DNA of 11,156 nt from Chitinophagaceae bacterium (GTDB taxonomy: Bacteria > Bacteroidota > Bacteroidia > Chitinophagales > Chitinophagaceae), in the NCBI GenBank assembly GCA_019454915.1, contig JACFNM010000118.1:1-11156 (forward strand), in the 5' to 3' direction. The position numbers and the translations under genes were made by a program. Position 1 is the stretch's first letter; each line of letters starts with the position of its first letter. This document shows positions 1 through 6,992 of this stretch, piece by piece. The notes under the pieces are model-generated. The model had not been told where the DNA came from, did not search any database, and saw nothing but the letters and a program-made list of their open reading frames with translations.

Positions 1-1
1 C

Positions 2-109
2 ATATTCCGGATCTTCGCGTTGCTTGGCCTCGGGTGGGCGATGAGATACCGCCCGGGGCGTCGTCGTATTTCGGATCTCAAGAATTGCAAAGGGATCCAG
101 CGAAATTGA
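2..109 (+). CDS. Possible C-terminal end of an unidentified membrane protein (5' end outside window)
   Basis: From base 2 the second forward frame is open to a TGA at 107-109. It encodes a hydrophobic stretch (IFRIFALLGLGWAM) followed by a strongly basic tail (RYRPGRRR). That looks like a last membrane helix with a cytoplasmic positive end. It would stop 64 bp before the pcm start, on the same strand. I do not recognise a family. The stretch is short and GC-rich, and the first frame is also open (to a TGA at 175-177), so this may be a chance frame. Confidence is low. Confidence 0.28.
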   Translation: MFRIFALLGLGWAMRYRPGRRRISDLKNCKGIQRN

Positions 110-173
110 AACGCGCCCTTAATCCTGCATTTCGTTCCATTTTGCCGTTCATTTTGTTATCTTGCAGCAACGC

Positions 174-842
174 ATGAGACAGTATGAAGATGAATACAGG
201 CACAAAGGCTTACGCCGCCGGCTGATAGATTCTTTACACCGGAAAGGAATTACGGATCAGCGGGTTCTGGATGCCATGAACAGGATTCCGCGCCATTTTT
301 TTATGGACCTTGCCTTTGATCAGATAGCTTATGAGGACCGGGCTTTTCCTATTGGTGAAGGACAGACGATTTCGCAGCCTTATACAGTAGCTTATCAAAC
401 CCAGTTGCTGGAGGTGAAGCCTTTTGATAAAGTTCTGGAAATCGGAACAGGAAGCGCTTATCAGGGCGTGGTACTTGCCGAATTGGGCGCGCAGGTATTC
501 ACCATTGAGCGCCAGAAAAAATTATATGACCGTACCCGGCAGCTTTCGTTTCTCAAGAAATATCCCGGCATTAAGTTTTTTTATGGAGACGGCTTTGAGG
601 GGTTGCCGACGTTTGCGCCCTTCGATAAGGTGATCGTAACCGCCGCAGCCCCGCAAATCCCGCCTAAATTGATAGATCAATTAAAAGTGGGAGGAATGAT
701 GGTCGTTCCGGTGGATGAAAATGATTCCCAGCGAATGATGCGGATTACAAAACAGCAGGATGGCTCCCTCAAAGAGGAGAAGTTTGACTTGTTCTCTTTT
801 GTACCGATGTTGGAAGGAAAAACGAACGGAAACGGAAATTAA
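174..842 (+). CDS. pcm: Protein-L-isoaspartate O-methyltransferase
   Basis: This cytoplasmic repair enzyme transfers a methyl group from S-adenosylmethionine to the abnormal L-isoaspartyl carboxylate in aged proteins, starting their conversion back to normal aspartate. The family signatures are clear. GQTISQPYTVAYQ is the substrate/active-site segment. VLEIGTGSAYQG is SAM motif I, with Ala where many homologues have a third Gly. It is followed by the acidic FTIER strand end, YGDGFEGLP, and then APFDKVIVTAAAPQIP with the downstream LKVGGMMVVPV strand. From ATG 174 it is 222 residues, close to the usual 205-220. The frame also allows TTG at 162, but MRQYEDEYRHKGLRRRLI looks like a normal N-terminus and ATG is the better codon. 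No clear promoter is visible upstream. It faces the receptor gene tail to tail, with a hairpin starting 2 bp after its stop. Confidence 0.95.
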   Translation: MRQYEDEYRHKGLRRRLIDSLHRKGITDQRVLDAMNRIPRHFFMDLAFDQIAYEDRAFPIGEGQTISQPYTVAYQTQLLEVKPFDKVLEIGTGSAYQGVVLAELGAQVFTIERQKKLYDRTRQLSFLKKYPGIKFFYGDGFEGLPTFAPFDKVIVTAAAPQIPPKLIDQLKVGGMMVVPVDENDSQRMMRITKQQDGSLKEEKFDLFSFVPMLEGKTNGNGN

Positions 843-844
843 CA

Positions 845-877
845 ATAAAGCCATTGGACAATAACCAATGGCTTTAT
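845..877. terminator. Perfect 13-bp hairpin between convergent genes
   Basis: ATAAAGCCATTGG (845-857) and CCAATGGCTTTAT (865-877) are perfect reverse complements around a 7-base loop. The hairpin begins 2 bp after the pcm stop and lies about 27 bp beyond the receptor stop, so it can end transcripts from both sides. Neither side is followed by a strong T-run (CGGAAGTT on plus, TGTTAATTTCC on minus), so it may act mainly as a 3'-end stabiliser or a weak bidirectional terminator. Confidence 0.65.
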
Positions 878-904
878 CGGAAGTTGGTTTTTCAATTTAA
901 TATC

Positions 905-3505
905 TTACTGCATCATCATATCAACTCCTCCTCCACCATCAGAACCCGACCGGGTGTTTTTACGCCTGAACAGGGATACATCAAATTTACCGAAACGATA
1001 TGAAAGGTTAAGCCGGAATATCCGACCATCTCTTTTTCTCCACATATCCTGGATAAATACGCTGTTTTCCGAATGGGCATCGTATATCCTGCTTTTCAAA
1101 ATATCACTCACGCTCAGCGTAACAGCCGCTCTTTTATCTTTCAGGAATTCTTTGCGTATGGCTACATCCACGCCGTAATTGGGGTTGATGTAACCCTGAG
1201 CAGCACTGCTCGCTCCTCCAAAAAAACCACCTCCACGTCCCCCCATACCCTGGGGTACAAGCGTACGCGACTGATAGTCGCCTGAAAGCTGGATAGTGAA
1301 GTTAGCCGGTAGCTTAAAGTCTGCGCTCATCTTGGCAAAGAATGCCCAACGGTCGTTTATACCCAAAATCTCGTCAACGCCGCTGTTGTCTATCCGGGCG
1401 TTGTAGAAATTCAGATTCGTGGTCAGGGCTACCCATTTGGTCAGAGGGTTCTTAGAAGTAAGTTCGAGGCCGTAGGACCTGCTTGAGTTTGCGTTGATGT
1501 AGGAGGTGACCATGGCAGAGTCAAGCTTTCCGTCAGGAAGGGGCACATCGTATTGCCTGCTTTGATAACTGGTGATCAGGTTATTGGTTTGCTTGAAGTA
1601 AACCGAACTCAACAGGCTATGTCCGCCTCCCAGTGACTTACTGTAATTTAATTCAAAGGAATTCGTGAACTCAGGTACCAAAGCGGGATTGCCCACGCGG
1701 ATATTCAACAGGTCGGCTACGTCGTAATAAGGAATCTGCTGCCAGAAATTGGGACGGTTGATACGCCGGGAATAATTTAATTGTAGATCCTGACCCGGAG
1801 ATATGGTCTGTGTAATAAATACACTGGGGAAAAATTCTACCGGGTACTGGTTAGAGAAATGCTGACCGGTGCTTAACAGGGTGCCCTTATAGTTTGAGCT
1901 TTCCATCCTCAATCCCAACTGATAGGAGAAATTTTCGCCAATCTTGCTGGAATAGGTGGAGTAGGCTGCATATACCTGGTCAACGTATTTATAGTTGCTG
2001 CTGGCAGAAGGAATAAGAACATATTTACCGGCGAAATAATCGTAGGCATAATTCTCGTTTATATTTTTATTGTCGCGTACTGCGGCGCGTAAACCGCTTT
2101 CAAACTTCCCCTTGCCCATCGGGCTGGTATAGTCTGACTGTATCGTCCAGAACGTGCTGTTGCCGGAAGACAATAATTGTTGCAGGGCAGGGTCGCCGAG
2201 GATGCTGCCGGTGGAGGTGTAATACTGCGTGGTATAATCGCCGCCTCCTGAATTAGCGCTCGAATTGTAATTCACATCCGCGGTGAGTTCACGTCCCTGC
2301 TTGGGAAACAAATGTTTGAATCCGACTGACGGGCCGTAGTTCTTGAATTTTCGGTTATTAACGGTCGTACGGATGGCGTCCTGAGTCCTTATGGGCGAAG
2401 ACATGGTGTCTATATGAATATTATCCACCTGATTGTTATTAAACTGTCCATTGGGTAATGCCATCGAGACCGTCAGGGTATTCCTGTTATCCATTAAATA
2501 ATCAAACCCGATTCTGCCAAAAAGAAACTGCCCCGTATTCGTGGAATTGCTGGACTGATTTAAAATGGTGTTTTGAAGTTTATCTGCGTAGATGTTTTCG
2601 CGGTAAGTATTTCCGGTACTCAGGCTTTTTCTCTGGAACAGGTTTACACTGGCAAAAAAGTTCACCTTACCCTGCTTGATATTGATATCGCCCCCGCCAG
2701 TCACTCTTGCCCGGGAATCAATACCGGCTCTTATATTTCCATTATAGCCTGCTTTCCGGTTCTTTTTTAGAATAACGTTGAGGATTCCTGCCGTTCCACC
2801 CGAAGCATCAAATTTTGCTGACGGATTGGTAATGATTTCTACACTCTCTATTGCATCCGCCGGGATTTGATCCAGCGTAAGCGTGGTGGGTCTGCCATCC
2901 ACAAAAATGGTGGGCGCGGCATTTCGAAGCGTCACATTGCCATCAATATCCACGTTAACGCCGGGTACATTTTTCATAATTTCCGAAGCGGTCTGCCCGG
3001 TGGTGGTTATATTTTTATCCACATTAAATATCTTCCGGTCAACCCCCATCTGGAACATGGGTTTGGTGGCCACAATCGTCACTTCGCCCAATTGCTGCAC
3101 ATCGGCTTCTAATTTTATATTACCCAGGTCTTTCTCCATCGCGCCGGGGTTGAACTGAACGGTTTTTTCAAAAGGTGTGTATCCGATGGCGGTTACGGTG
3201 AAACGGTACTGCCCCTTCATGGGAATATTTTCAATACTAAATTCGCCTCTGGCTGTTGTAAGCTGCCCGCCTACAGTGATGTCTTTATTGCTCCCGGTTG
3301 AGTCGGGACGGGACTGAATCAACAATACGGATGCCGCTTCAATACCTTTGTTATTGGAAGCATCTACAATTTTCCCGTAAAATCTCCCGTTACTCATCAT
3401 TCCCGTTCCCCCACGCTGTCCTCCGAAATTGCCGTTACGACCAGGCTGCTGGGCAAATAATCCGGTAGTGAGCGTACAAAACAGAATAGATAAAAAGAAT
3501 TTCAT
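905..3505 (-). CDS. Outer-membrane beta-barrel receptor (TonB-dependent receptor type, OMP_b-brl_3-like)
   Basis: This is an 866-residue outer-membrane protein. Residues 1-18 form a signal peptide (MKFFLSILFCTLTTGLFA, then QQ). Residues about 42-132 form a carboxypeptidase-regulatory-like domain (FYGKIVDA...GEFSIENIPMKGQYRFTVTAIGY), the usual N-terminal extension in Bacteroidota receptors. Residues about 140-250 form a plug (TTTGQTASEIMKNVPGVNVD, TIFVDGRP, IESVEIITNPSAKFDASG). The remainder is a barrel with alternating hydrophobic strands and a typical late motif (RIFRLNLSYRFG). No SusD partner and no sigma/anti-sigma pair adjoin it, so a SusC role is unlikely and the substrate is unknown. 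The mature N-terminus, one loop (about residues 749-768) and the C-terminus are rich in Gly, with Met clusters at both ends. It has a 291-bp upstream region and convergent pcm downstream. The family call is secure; the ligand cannot be inferred. Confidence 0.9.
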   Translation of the reverse strand: MKFFLSILFCTLTTGLFAQQPGRNGNFGGQRGGTGMMSNGRFYGKIVDASNNKGIEAASVLLIQSRPDSTGSNKDITVGGQLTTARGEFSIENIPMKGQYRFTVTAIGYTPFEKTVQFNPGAMEKDLGNIKLEADVQQLGEVTIVATKPMFQMGVDRKIFNVDKNITTTGQTASEIMKNVPGVNVDIDGNVTLRNAAPTIFVDGRPTTLTLDQIPADAIESVEIITNPSAKFDASGGTAGILNVILKKNRKAGYNGNIRAGIDSRARVTGGGDINIKQGKVNFFASVNLFQRKSLSTGNTYRENIYADKLQNTILNQSSNSTNTGQFLFGRIGFDYLMDNRNTLTVSMALPNGQFNNNQVDNIHIDTMSSPIRTQDAIRTTVNNRKFKNYGPSVGFKHLFPKQGRELTADVNYNSSANSGGGDYTTQYYTSTGSILGDPALQQLLSSGNSTFWTIQSDYTSPMGKGKFESGLRAAVRDNKNINENYAYDYFAGKYVLIPSASSNYKYVDQVYAAYSTYSSKIGENFSYQLGLRMESSNYKGTLLSTGQHFSNQYPVEFFPSVFITQTISPGQDLQLNYSRRINRPNFWQQIPYYDVADLLNIRVGNPALVPEFTNSFELNYSKSLGGGHSLLSSVYFKQTNNLITSYQSRQYDVPLPDGKLDSAMVTSYINANSSRSYGLELTSKNPLTKWVALTTNLNFYNARIDNSGVDEILGINDRWAFFAKMSADFKLPANFTIQLSGDYQSRTLVPQGMGGRGGGFFGGASSAAQGYINPNYGVDVAIRKEFLKDKRAAVTLSVSDILKSRIYDAHSENSVFIQDMWRKRDGRIFRLNLSYRFGKFDVSLFRRKNTRSGSDGGGGVDMMMQ

Positions 3506-3753
3506 TATGTAAAGGTTTTTTGATCCGTTGTATCATAAAGCCAACTTCATGACAACATCGTTTTTTCGCGTATCAAACTCGAAATTGAGCCTAATATTAT
3601 GGTCTCTCAAAATATTGGTACCAACGGCAAAATTACGTTGATAAAAGGCCAGATATGGGGGAATAAGGTTAATAAACGTTAAAGGTGCATGGGATACAGA
3701 GCATAACGGATTTTTGACCCGGATAGAAATTTTCAAATGGTTCCGTACAAATT
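3506..3753. other. Intergenic region between the receptor and tRNA-His, probably the receptor leader/promoter
   Basis: This AT-rich stretch lies between the divergent receptor gene and the tRNA promoter. On the minus strand TAATTTTG (3628-3635) fits the Bacteroidota -7 consensus TAnnTTTG and would give a receptor leader of about 120 bases. No TTG sits at the right distance upstream of it, so the assignment is weak. The box lies in the loop of a small CAACG/CGTTG hairpin (3622-3640). An 86-codon minus-strand frame here has no recognisable features and I do not count it as a gene. Confidence 0.3.
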
Positions 3754-3783
3754 TTGAAGGCAAGTATTTTTCATCTATTTTTG
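3752..3783 (+). promoter_or_regulatory. Promoter of tRNA-His, Bacteroidota housekeeping sigma type
   Basis: TTTTG at 3752-3756 serves as the -33 element and TATTTTTG at 3776-3783 is a perfect TAnnTTTG -7 element. There are 19 bases between TTG and TA. Transcription would begin near 3788, leaving only about 9 bases of leader before the tRNA. The spacing and both boxes match the known consensus of the phylum. Confidence 0.75.
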
Positions 3784-3796
3784 CTCCCCACAAAAC

Positions 3797-3871
3797 GGTG
3801 GCTGTAGCTCAGCTGGTTAGAGCATCAGATTGTGGTTCTGAGGGTCGTGGGTTCGAGTCCCATTAGCCACC
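3797..3871 (+). tRNA. tRNA-His (anticodon GTG)
   Basis: A complete cloverleaf can be drawn. The acceptor is GTGGCTG (3798-3804) with TAGCCAC (3864-3870), including one G-T pair. The D-stem is GCTC/GAGC. The anticodon stem is TCAGA/TCTGA, and the loop TTGTGGT carries anticodon GTG at 3832-3834. The variable loop has 5 bases. The T-arm is GTGGG-TTCGAGT-CCCAT. The extra G at 3797, opposite discriminator C3871, is the G-1:C73 identity element specific to histidine tRNA. The 3' CCA is not encoded (CCG follows), so it must be added enzymatically. The gene has its own promoter upstream and a terminator 8 bp downstream. Confidence 0.97.
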
Positions 3872-3879
3872 CCGCTGTT

Positions 3880-3914
3880 AAAAGGGCATTTCTATTTGCG
3901 GAATGCCTTTTTTT
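3880..3914 (+). terminator. Rho-independent terminator of tRNA-His
   Basis: AAAAGGGCATT (3880-3890) pairs with AATGCCTTTTT (3902-3912), with one G-T pair, around an 11-base loop, and merges into a run of seven T (3908-3914). It lies just after the tRNA 3' end. It contains the ATG at 3903, which is the furthest-upstream start of the protease frame, so that ATG is very unlikely to be used. Confidence 0.8.
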
Positions 3915-4002
3915 ATTAAAATCATTCAGTGCGGTCAGCTACTTTTTGAAAACCTTGGCTTTTTGATAACTACGGGCGGCAACATAAGTCTATTATTTCC
4001 GT

Positions 4003-4010
4003 TATTTTTG
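4003..4010 (+). promoter_or_regulatory. Candidate -7 element for the protease operon
   Basis: TATTTTTG matches TAnnTTTG perfectly and is the same octamer as the tRNA-His -7 box. No TTG is present at the expected -33 position (about 3981-3985), so the promoter is incomplete. If it is real, transcription starts near 4015 and translation would have to begin at ATG 4035 instead of ATG 4014. Confidence 0.35.
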
Positions 4011-4013
4011 ATT

Positions 4014-6176
4014 ATGCAAAATGTGTTGAAGTTTATGTTTAATAAAAAATCTCTGCCGATTGTGCTGGCTATTTTTGTTGCTGGCATTTTTATTGCATTT
4101 CAGACCATAGGTTTAAATACACCGCCTGCCACCAAGTTTGAAAAGATATTGCGGCAGGTGGGCGTGATGCTCGAACAGGGACATTATAGTCCTAAAAAAA
4201 TAGATGATGATTTTTCTAAAGAAGTATTTACCAAATACCTGGAAACGATTGATCCGGAAAAACAACTTTTCCTGCAATCGGATCTGAATCAGCTAAAGGG
4301 GTATGAAGATAAAATTGACGACGAAATCCACGGTGCTCCCTTACAGTCTTTCCAGGCCATCAACAAGGTTTATGAAAAAAGGCTGGCAGAGTACCTGAAT
4401 TCCTATAAAGGAATTCTCGATAAGCCTTTTCATTTCGATAAAGATGAAGTGCTGGTAGATGATAAAGCCAGGATCAACTATGCCTCATCGGAAAAAGAAC
4501 GCAGCGAAATGTGGCGCAAGCGTTTAAAATATCAGGTTTTAGTCCGCTATGCGGATTTGATTGCCTCAGAGGAGAAAAATAAAGATAAAAAAGATTTTAA
4601 GCCCAGGAGCGAAGCGGATATGGAAAAGGAAGCAAGGGAAAAGGTGTTGAAATCAACGGATCGGATAGCAGAAAGGCTTAGAAGTAAATTTACGGAGGAA
4701 GATCGCTTCAATGAGTTTGTGAACACCATTACTACCTGTATGGACCCGCACACCACGTTTATGCCTCCTATTGAAAAAAGACTATTTGACGAACACATGA
4801 GTGGTCGCTTTTACGGAATAGGAGCTTCTCTGCGACAGGAGGATGGAAATATTAAGATTGTCACCTTGGTAACGGGAAGTCCCGCCTGGAAGTCCGGTGA
4901 GATTCAGGTAGGCGATATCATCCAGAAAGTGGGACAGGGTAACGAAGAAGCACAGGATATGGCAGGATATGATACGGAGGATGCAGTGAAGTTGATCAGA
5001 GGAAAGAAAGGCACAGAAGTTCGGTTAACATTGAAGAGGGCAGATGGCACCACGAAAGTCGTCTCCCTGATTCGGGACGAAATTGTTTTGGACGAGACTT
5101 TTGCAAGAAGCGCCATTATTAATGAAGGCTCCCGGAAAATCGGTTATATCTATCTGCCTGAATTTTACGCCGATTGGGAGCGGCCGAACGGCGCCAAGTC
5201 CGCTGAAGACGTAGCTAAGGAAATTCAGAAACTGAAAGACGAACAGGTGGATGGCATCATCATGGACCTGCGTAATAACGGAGGCGGTTCTTTATACGAT
5301 GTGATTCAAATGGTGGGTCTGTTTATTGACGAAGGCCCGGTGGTACAGGTGAGAGACCGGCAGGGGAATCCTTCGGTATTGCGCGATAAGGACAAAGGTA
5401 TTTTATATGACGGTCCGCTGGCCGTGATGGTGAACGAGTTCAGCGCTTCGGCTTCTGAAATCTTCGCCGCGGCCATCCAGGATTACAAAAGAGGAGTAAT
5501 CATCGGCAGCACTTCTACTTACGGAAAGGGTACCGTTCAAAGAAATATAGGACTGGATGCGGGACGAACGACTCTTTTTGGCTCAAGAGAGGACGATCCC
5601 TCTACCAACCTGGGTACGGTTAAACTCACCTTGCAAAAATTTTACAGGATCAACGGCGGCTCCACACAACTCAAAGGAGTAACACCGGATATTGTTCTTC
5701 CGGACCAGTTTGAATATCTGCAATACCGCGAAAAAGATAACCCGGACGCGCTGAAATGGGACGAAATAGCCAAGGCAACATATACGCCGTGGAGTAATGG
5801 TAACGGAATCGCCGCGATAAAAAAATTCGAAGATAACCGGATAAAAAAGGATACCGTCTTTGAGCAGATAAAGGCGAATACAGAGATGCTGGCTAAGCTG
5901 AATGAAAAAGTGTACACGCTCAATCTTAAGAAGTATCAGGAAGAACAGAAGAAGATACTGGAGATTGCCCGGCATATTGAAAAACTAACAAAAACCGAAA
6001 AAGCGAATTCCGTGGAGTTATTGCCATCGGATACCAGCAAGTTCTCGAATGATGCCATGAAGAAAGAGCGGCAACAACTTTGGCTGAAGGGGCTTCAGTC
6101 GGATATTTACCTGAATGAAACAGTGGGTATTGTCAATAATATCATCAGTCAAAATGCGATCGTACGATCCGAATAA
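4014..6176 (+). CDS. prc: C-terminal processing peptidase, Prc/Tsp family (S41)
   Basis: This envelope serine protease degrades or trims periplasmic proteins from their C-termini. From ATG 4014 it has 720 residues, similar to Tsp. A single N-terminal membrane anchor follows NKKS (LPIVLAIFVAGIFIAFQTIG). Next come the helical Tsp N-terminal domain and a PDZ domain at about 262-362 (GRFYGIGASL, VGDIIQKVGQG). The S41 core at about 375-560 includes MDLRNNGGGSLYDV, NEFSASASEIFAAAIQDY and STYGKGTVQ. The last part is the Tsp C-terminal domain. By family alignment the nucleophile is the middle Ser of FSASAS (about residue 479) and the base is Lys of YGKG (about residue 505), so both catalytic residues are kept. 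The frame extends up to ATG 3903, but that lies inside the tRNA terminator. ATG 4014 or ATG 4035 is the likely start. The next gene begins 6 bp after its stop. Confidence 0.93.
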   Translation: MQNVLKFMFNKKSLPIVLAIFVAGIFIAFQTIGLNTPPATKFEKILRQVGVMLEQGHYSPKKIDDDFSKEVFTKYLETIDPEKQLFLQSDLNQLKGYEDKIDDEIHGAPLQSFQAINKVYEKRLAEYLNSYKGILDKPFHFDKDEVLVDDKARINYASSEKERSEMWRKRLKYQVLVRYADLIASEEKNKDKKDFKPRSEADMEKEAREKVLKSTDRIAERLRSKFTEEDRFNEFVNTITTCMDPHTTFMPPIEKRLFDEHMSGRFYGIGASLRQEDGNIKIVTLVTGSPAWKSGEIQVGDIIQKVGQGNEEAQDMAGYDTEDAVKLIRGKKGTEVRLTLKRADGTTKVVSLIRDEIVLDETFARSAIINEGSRKIGYIYLPEFYADWERPNGAKSAEDVAKEIQKLKDEQVDGIIMDLRNNGGGSLYDVIQMVGLFIDEGPVVQVRDRQGNPSVLRDKDKGILYDGPLAVMVNEFSASASEIFAAAIQDYKRGVIIGSTSTYGKGTVQRNIGLDAGRTTLFGSREDDPSTNLGTVKLTLQKFYRINGGSTQLKGVTPDIVLPDQFEYLQYREKDNPDALKWDEIAKATYTPWSNGNGIAAIKKFEDNRIKKDTVFEQIKANTEMLAKLNEKVYTLNLKKYQEEQKKILEIARHIEKLTKTEKANSVELLPSDTSKFSNDAMKKERQQLWLKGLQSDIYLNETVGIVNNIISQNAIVRSE

Positions 6177-6182
6177 CAGGAG

Positions 6183-6887
6183 ATGGGTTATCGCTTTTAC
6201 CAGAATAACTACCTGAGAGAAAGTTTTCTTTTCTATCCCCTGATAGCGCTCATAGCGACAAGTCTGGCATCATGCTCCTACTCAGCTAAGGCTACCCGGC
6301 GATATTTACAGGCTGCAAGAGAGCAGTCTCCGTTTGATGCCATTGTCGTTCCCGGCGTACCTTTCGAGAACGGCAACTGGGATTATATCATGAAAGGCAG
6401 GGTTTACTGGTCAAAATACCTTTATGAACAGGGTTTTACCCGAAATATTATCTATTCCGGTTCCGCTGTTTATTCGCCTTATTATGAAGGCAAGATTATG
6501 GCGCTGTATGCGGAAGCGCTCGGTATTCCCGAAGAGCATATTTTCTCGGAAATAAAAGCGGAACATAGCACGGAGAATGCCTATTACGGATTTAAGATGG
6601 CAAGACAACTGGGTTTTGAAAAGGTTGCCTTAGCCTCCGATCCCTTTCAGTCGAAATTACTGCGCCGTTATATAAAAAGGAAAGTAGATAAGGAAATGGC
6701 GGTGATTCCCATGGTGGTAGATACCATGAAAGCCATACAGCCGCAAATGCTTGACCCGCAGATTCCCTATGAAGAAGCGTTTAAGCCGGATTTTATCTCT
6801 ATTAAGCAAAGAGACAGCTGGTGGAAGAGGATGAGAGGTACTATCAGGGGTAACCTGGATACCACGGCCTACTCCACTAACTACTGA
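6183..6887 (+). CDS. DUF218 (SanA/ElyC/YdcF-like) lipoprotein
   Basis: This is a 234-residue envelope protein. A hydrophobic segment at 15-30 ends in a lipobox LASC with Cys31, so it should be a lipoprotein. No acidic surface-export signal follows the Cys, which suggests a periplasm-facing location. From about residue 51 it has the DUF218 fold pattern: FDAIVVPGVPFENG, then a GRVYWSKYLYEQG helix, NIIYSGSAVYSPYYEG, EALGIPEEHIF, EHSTENAYYG and KVALASDPFQSKLLRRYI. This is the order of conserved blocks seen in SanA, ElyC and YdcF, which have been linked to envelope barrier function and polysaccharide carrier metabolism. The exact reaction is unknown. It starts 6 bp after prc, so the two are probably cotranscribed. 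A GGAG sequence touches the ATG, too close to act as a normal ribosome-binding site. Family confidence is high, function low. Confidence 0.85.
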   Translation: MGYRFYQNNYLRESFLFYPLIALIATSLASCSYSAKATRRYLQAAREQSPFDAIVVPGVPFENGNWDYIMKGRVYWSKYLYEQGFTRNIIYSGSAVYSPYYEGKIMALYAEALGIPEEHIFSEIKAEHSTENAYYGFKMARQLGFEKVALASDPFQSKLLRRYIKRKVDKEMAVIPMVVDTMKAIQPQMLDPQIPYEEAFKPDFISIKQRDSWWKRMRGTIRGNLDTTAYSTNY

Positions 6888-6922
6888 TTAGGAAAGCGAT
6901 ATTGAATAAGTAAGTACCTATA

Positions 6923-6953
6923 TAAAAAATTCCGGTGTTAGCCGGAATCTTTT
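6923..6953. terminator. Bidirectional terminator between the DUF218 gene and transaldolase
   Basis: ATTCCGG (6929-6935) and CCGGAAT (6942-6948) form a 7-bp stem with a 6-base loop. On plus it is followed by CTTTT and, further on, TCGTTTTTTTT. On minus it is followed by TTTTTT (6928-6923). It lies 35 bp after the DUF218 stop and about 45 bp after the transaldolase stop, so it can end both convergent units. Confidence 0.8.
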
Positions 6954-6992
6954 ATCGTTTTTTTTCAAAAATTATCGCTGAATACAGAAATC

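Noticed and set aside
157..166. TATCTTG upstream of pcm as a -7 box
   Set aside because: It departs from TAnnTTTG, and the nearest TTG leaves only 13 bases of spacer.
162..173. TTG start for pcm, four codons upstream of the ATG
   Set aside because: ATG 174 gives a typical N-terminus. The TTG adds only MQQR and has no supporting signal.
2867..3158. Overlapping plus-strand frames opposite the receptor plug domain
   Set aside because: Two mutually overlapping short frames opposite a conserved domain are shadow reading frames.
3533..3793. 86-codon minus-strand frame between the receptor and tRNA-His
   Set aside because: It has no family resemblance, starts beside the tRNA, runs through the tRNA promoter on the other strand, and has no clear promoter of its own. 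Better explained as intergenic leader sequence.
3903..4013. 37-codon N-terminal extension of the protease
   Set aside because: It begins within the tRNA terminator hairpin and lacks family character.
5583..5975. 130-codon minus-strand frame opposite the protease gene
   Set aside because: It is antisense to the conserved end of Prc, has no recognisable domain, and its composition is explained by the sense codons.
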